From Candidatus Hydrogenedentota bacterium (GTDB lineage: Bacteria > Spirochaetota > Leptospiria > Turneriellales > J094), in contig RFJE01000226.1 in the NCBI GenBank assembly GCA_003695005.1, positions 1 through 6,774 on the forward strand: a stretch of 6,774 bases of DNA, written 5' to 3'. Made by a program: the position numbers and the translations under genes. The notes under the pieces were generated by a model. It was not told the DNA's origin. It did not search any database and saw only the letters and a program-made list of their open reading frames with translations. Positions within the stretch are counted from its first letter, which is position 1, and each line of letters opens with the position of its first letter. Positions 5,131 through 6,774 of this stretch are shown in pieces.

Positions 5131-5436
5131 ATGGGATTAGGTGATATGAAAGATATGTTTTCGCAAATGCGAAACATGCAAAAACAAATGAAGCAAATCC
5201 AAAAGCAATTAGCATCCATGCGTTTTGAAGCCGAAACAGGAGGGGGACTCGTAAAAGCTATTGTTGATGGAGAAGCTAATGTTGTGGATATTATTATAGA
5301 TCCTGACATTTTAGATAAAGAAAGTGCAAAAGCTCTTTCTAAACTCGTAAAAAAGGCTGTCCAACAAGCACAAAAAGAAGCCAAAGCAGCCGTGGCGCAG
5401 CAAGCTCAACAATTAGCTGGTGGCCTCGGCCTTTAG
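5131..5436 (+). CDS. ybaB: nucleoid-associated protein, YbaB/EbfC family
   Basis: Members of this family are small dimeric DNA-binding proteins that coat or bridge the nucleoid and are commonly encoded between dnaX and recR. The 101-residue product opens with GLGDM, like the GLGNLM of E. coli YbaB. A Met/Gln/Lys-rich helix (6-32) follows, probably part of the dimer arms, then the family core GGGLVKAIVDGEANVVDIIIDP (split here as GGGLVKAIVDG 37-47 and IIIDP 54-58), a second helix (62-95) and a short Gly/Leu end. An in-frame ATG at 4972 would add 53 residues read from the repeat region and is rejected. The ATG at 5131 fits the family and would be leaderless; the ATG at 5146 (Met6) has an AGGTGAT sequence before it and could be used instead or as well. 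recR follows after 8 bases, so the pair is an operon. dnaX is not adjacent. Confidence 0.93.
   Translation: MGLGDMKDMFSQMRNMQKQMKQIQKQLASMRFEAETGGGLVKAIVDGEANVVDIIIDPDILDKESAKALSKLVKKAVQQAQKEAKAAVAQQAQQLAGGLGL
5139..5145 (+). promoter_or_regulatory. possible internal ribosome binding site for Met6 of YbaB
   Basis: AGGTGAT abuts the ATG at 5146 and is fully complementary to the 3' end of 16S rRNA in the register of the common strong site GGAGGTGAT-ATG. If used, YbaB would lack its first five residues. Residues GLGD resemble the E. coli N-terminus, which favours 5131, so this is an alternative start rather than the preferred one. Confidence 0.3.
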
Positions 5437-5444
5437 CCACTTTT

Positions 5445-6044
5445 ATGCTACCTGAACTCGATGAGTTCTTAAAAGAATTATCAGAACTTCCTGGAATGGG
5501 AAGGAAAAGTGCTCAACGTATTGCCTTTTATTTTTTAAGACAGTCCGAAGAAAAAGTGAATCGGTTTGAACAAGCCCTGAAAAATTTTTACCAAAATATT
5601 ACCACCTGTGGCGAATGTGGCGCTCTGAAAAGCACGCGTGAGCATTGCGAATTTTGCCAAGGAAATCGAGATAAATCAATCCTTTGTGTTGTGGAACAAG
5701 CTTCTGATATTTTCGCAATCGAAAACGCAGGTGAGTTTCATGGTCTCTATCATGTTTTACAAGGTGTCCTTTCCCCGCTTGATGGTATCGGACCATCGGA
5801 TATTCGTCTCGCTGAACTTAAAGCTCGTGTTGATAAGCTTCCTGGATTAGAAGAAATTATTGTAGCAACCAACCCAAGCCTCGAAGGCAATGCGACTGCC
5901 AATTATATTGCATCGATGTTAAAAGAAAAACCAATTGTTATTAGCCGTATTGCGAGCGGTTTAGCTTTAGGCTCACAATTAGATTATGCAGATTCTAAAA
6001 TCATTTCTGAATCGATTCGGGAGCGTAGAAAAATAGAAGTTTAA
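5445..6044 (+). CDS. recR: recombination mediator protein RecR
   Basis: RecR acts with RecO, and in some settings RecF, to load RecA on SSB-coated single-stranded DNA during gap repair. The 199-residue length matches the family (E. coli 201). The N-terminus holds the helix-hairpin-helix LSELPGMGRKSAQRIAFYFL (12-31). A four-cysteine zinc site follows at C55, C58, C68 and C71. The Toprim domain begins at ILCVVEQASDIFAIE (79-93), with its conserved Glu84 and the family GLYHVLQGVLSPLDGIGP (100-117), and continues through ATNPSLEGNATANYI (141-155). The usual C-terminal segment ASGLALGSQLDYAD (170-183) is present. Nothing is missing. It starts 8 bases after the ybaB stop with no obvious Shine-Dalgarno sequence, so it is probably translated by coupling. 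Its TAA overlaps the next ATG by one base. Confidence 0.97.
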   Translation: MLPELDEFLKELSELPGMGRKSAQRIAFYFLRQSEEKVNRFEQALKNFYQNITTCGECGALKSTREHCEFCQGNRDKSILCVVEQASDIFAIENAGEFHGLYHVLQGVLSPLDGIGPSDIRLAELKARVDKLPGLEEIIVATNPSLEGNATANYIASMLKEKPIVISRIASGLALGSQLDYADSKIISESIRERRKIEV

Positions 6045-6763
6045 TGGCTAAAATTGCATTTGTTATTCCAGCACTCAACGAAGAAAAGTCCCTTCCTTTT
6101 GTGTTGCAGGATTTACCAAAGCCGGATAAAAACCATATCGTGATAGTAGCGGATAATGGTTCTACGGATAAAACAGCAGAAATTGCAAAAAAGTATAATG
6201 CCATTGTGGTGAGTCAGCCCACTAAGGGATATGGGATTGCTTGTTTAACGGCATTAGCGGAACTACAAAACCATCATCCTGATACCGATGTGGTAGTTTT
6301 TTTAGACGGAGATTATTCCGATTCTCCTAAAGAATGGAAACAGCTTGTAAACCCTATCCTGCATCAAAATTATGATTTTGTGCTCGGATCTCGTGTTCTT
6401 GGCATGAAACAAGGGATGACCGAAAAAGGCGCTTTGTTACCGCAAGCACGTTTTGGGAATTTGTTATCCACATTTTTAATTCGCCTTTTTTGGAAAGAGC
6501 GCTATACAGATTTAGGCCCTTTTCGAGCCATTCGCTATGCAAGCTTGCAAAAACTCAACATGCAAGATAAAAATTTTGGTTGGACTGTGGAAATGCAAAT
6601 TCGTGCTGTAAAAGCAAACTTAAAAATTTTAGAAATTCCGGTTTCCTATAAAAAAAGAATTGGTGTCTCAAAAGTAACCGGCACAATAAAAGGAAGTGTT
6701 ATGGCTGGTATCATTATTTTAAAAACAATTTTTAAAGAACTTTTCGCTAGTCGTTCTGTCTAA
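6044..6763 (+). CDS. family 2 glycosyltransferase (DPM/DPG-synthase-like)
   Basis: This 239-residue GT-A fold enzyme probably transfers a sugar from a nucleotide sugar to a lipid or glycan acceptor. It shows the family 2 start VIPALNEE (7-14), DNGSTDKT (37-44), the metal-binding DGD (88-90) within FLDGDYSDSP, LGSR (114-117), TDLGPFRAIR (155-164), GWTVEMQIRA (179-188, with a Glu-Met-Gln region typical of the DPM-like subgroup) and the basic VSYKKRIGVSKVTGTIKG (200-217). There is no C-terminal pair of membrane spans as in many polyprenyl-phosphate glycosyltransferases, only a modest hydrophobic patch (219-226), so it is probably soluble or peripheral. Donor and acceptor cannot be read from sequence. 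Its ATG overlaps the recR stop as TAATG, so it should be translated together with recR; a role in DNA repair is not suggested. The gene is complete, ending 11 bases before the window edge. Confidence 0.92.
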   Translation: MAKIAFVIPALNEEKSLPFVLQDLPKPDKNHIVIVADNGSTDKTAEIAKKYNAIVVSQPTKGYGIACLTALAELQNHHPDTDVVVFLDGDYSDSPKEWKQLVNPILHQNYDFVLGSRVLGMKQGMTEKGALLPQARFGNLLSTFLIRLFWKERYTDLGPFRAIRYASLQKLNMQDKNFGWTVEMQIRAVKANLKILEIPVSYKKRIGVSKVTGTIKGSVMAGIIILKTIFKELFASRSV

Positions 6764-6774
6764 AACTCATAAAC

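Noticed and set aside
5094..5384. Antisense frames opposite ybaB, recR, trxB and the glycosyltransferase gene
   Set aside because: They are complements of conserved coding sequence with low-complexity or Cys/Phe/Ser-rich translations typical of shadows.
5420..5444. Hairpin GTGGC/GCCAC followed by TTTT at the end of ybaB as a terminator
   Set aside because: The stem is only 5 bp with an 11-base loop, and recR starts at 5445 in an evident operon, so termination here is unlikely.
1..6774. A defence island, mobile element, CRISPR array or biosynthetic cluster
   Set aside because: No transposase, integrase, nuclease, reverse transcriptase, regularly spaced repeat or synthase gene is present; the genes are mostly housekeeping.

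Overview
This 6.8-kb window is an ordinary-looking, compact stretch of bacterial chromosome of moderate-to-low GC. It holds seven complete genes and the last codons of a possible eighth. Five are recognisable housekeeping or metabolic genes: thioredoxin reductase (trxB), an SDR oxidoreductase, phosphoribosylamine-glycine ligase (purD), a YbaB/EbfC nucleoid protein and the recombination mediator recR. The remaining genes are a family 2 glycosyltransferase and two proteins I cannot name. I see no tRNA, rRNA, CRISPR array, transposase, phage gene or defence cassette. The gene mix, the style of the proteins and the ribbon-helix-helix-like orphan at the left make me think of a spirochaete of the Leptospirales. 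That is an impression only, and nothing in the window proves it.

Layout. On the + strand, an unknown small protein (38-523) appears to overlap by ATGA the end of an upstream reading frame cut by the window edge. After a 229-base gap comes trxB (753-1700), closed by a good hairpin terminator (1705-1740). Convergent to it on the - strand are the SDR gene (2528 down to 1749) and, upstream of that, a two-gene unit purD-unknown (4842 down to 2635) with only 3 bases between its genes. A roughly 290-base divergent region separates purD from the + strand unit ybaB-recR-glycosyltransferase (5131-6763). In that unit the gaps are 8 bases and then a 1-base TAATG overlap, so the three genes are very likely co-transcribed and the last two translationally coupled.

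How the genes work together. YbaB and RecR are a widespread conserved pair tied to DNA binding and RecFOR repair. Here dnaX, often their upstream partner, is replaced by a promoter of their own. PurD performs the second step of de novo purine synthesis. TrxB and the SDR are both probably NADPH-dependent but are separate transcription units. The glycosyltransferase probably builds a glycolipid or envelope glycan and has no obvious functional link to recR.

The most interesting material is in the non-coding gaps. Three genes (trxB, the SDR gene, ybaB) have sigma70-type promoter candidates whose -10 box ends only 5-6 bases before the ATG, which predicts leaderless or nearly leaderless mRNAs. The purD/ybaB gap holds a dense set of inverted repeats that can fold into a three-way junction, with short echoes of its sequence in the two other larger gaps. 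Nothing in the window amounts to a clear undescribed system, and the findings are graded accordingly.
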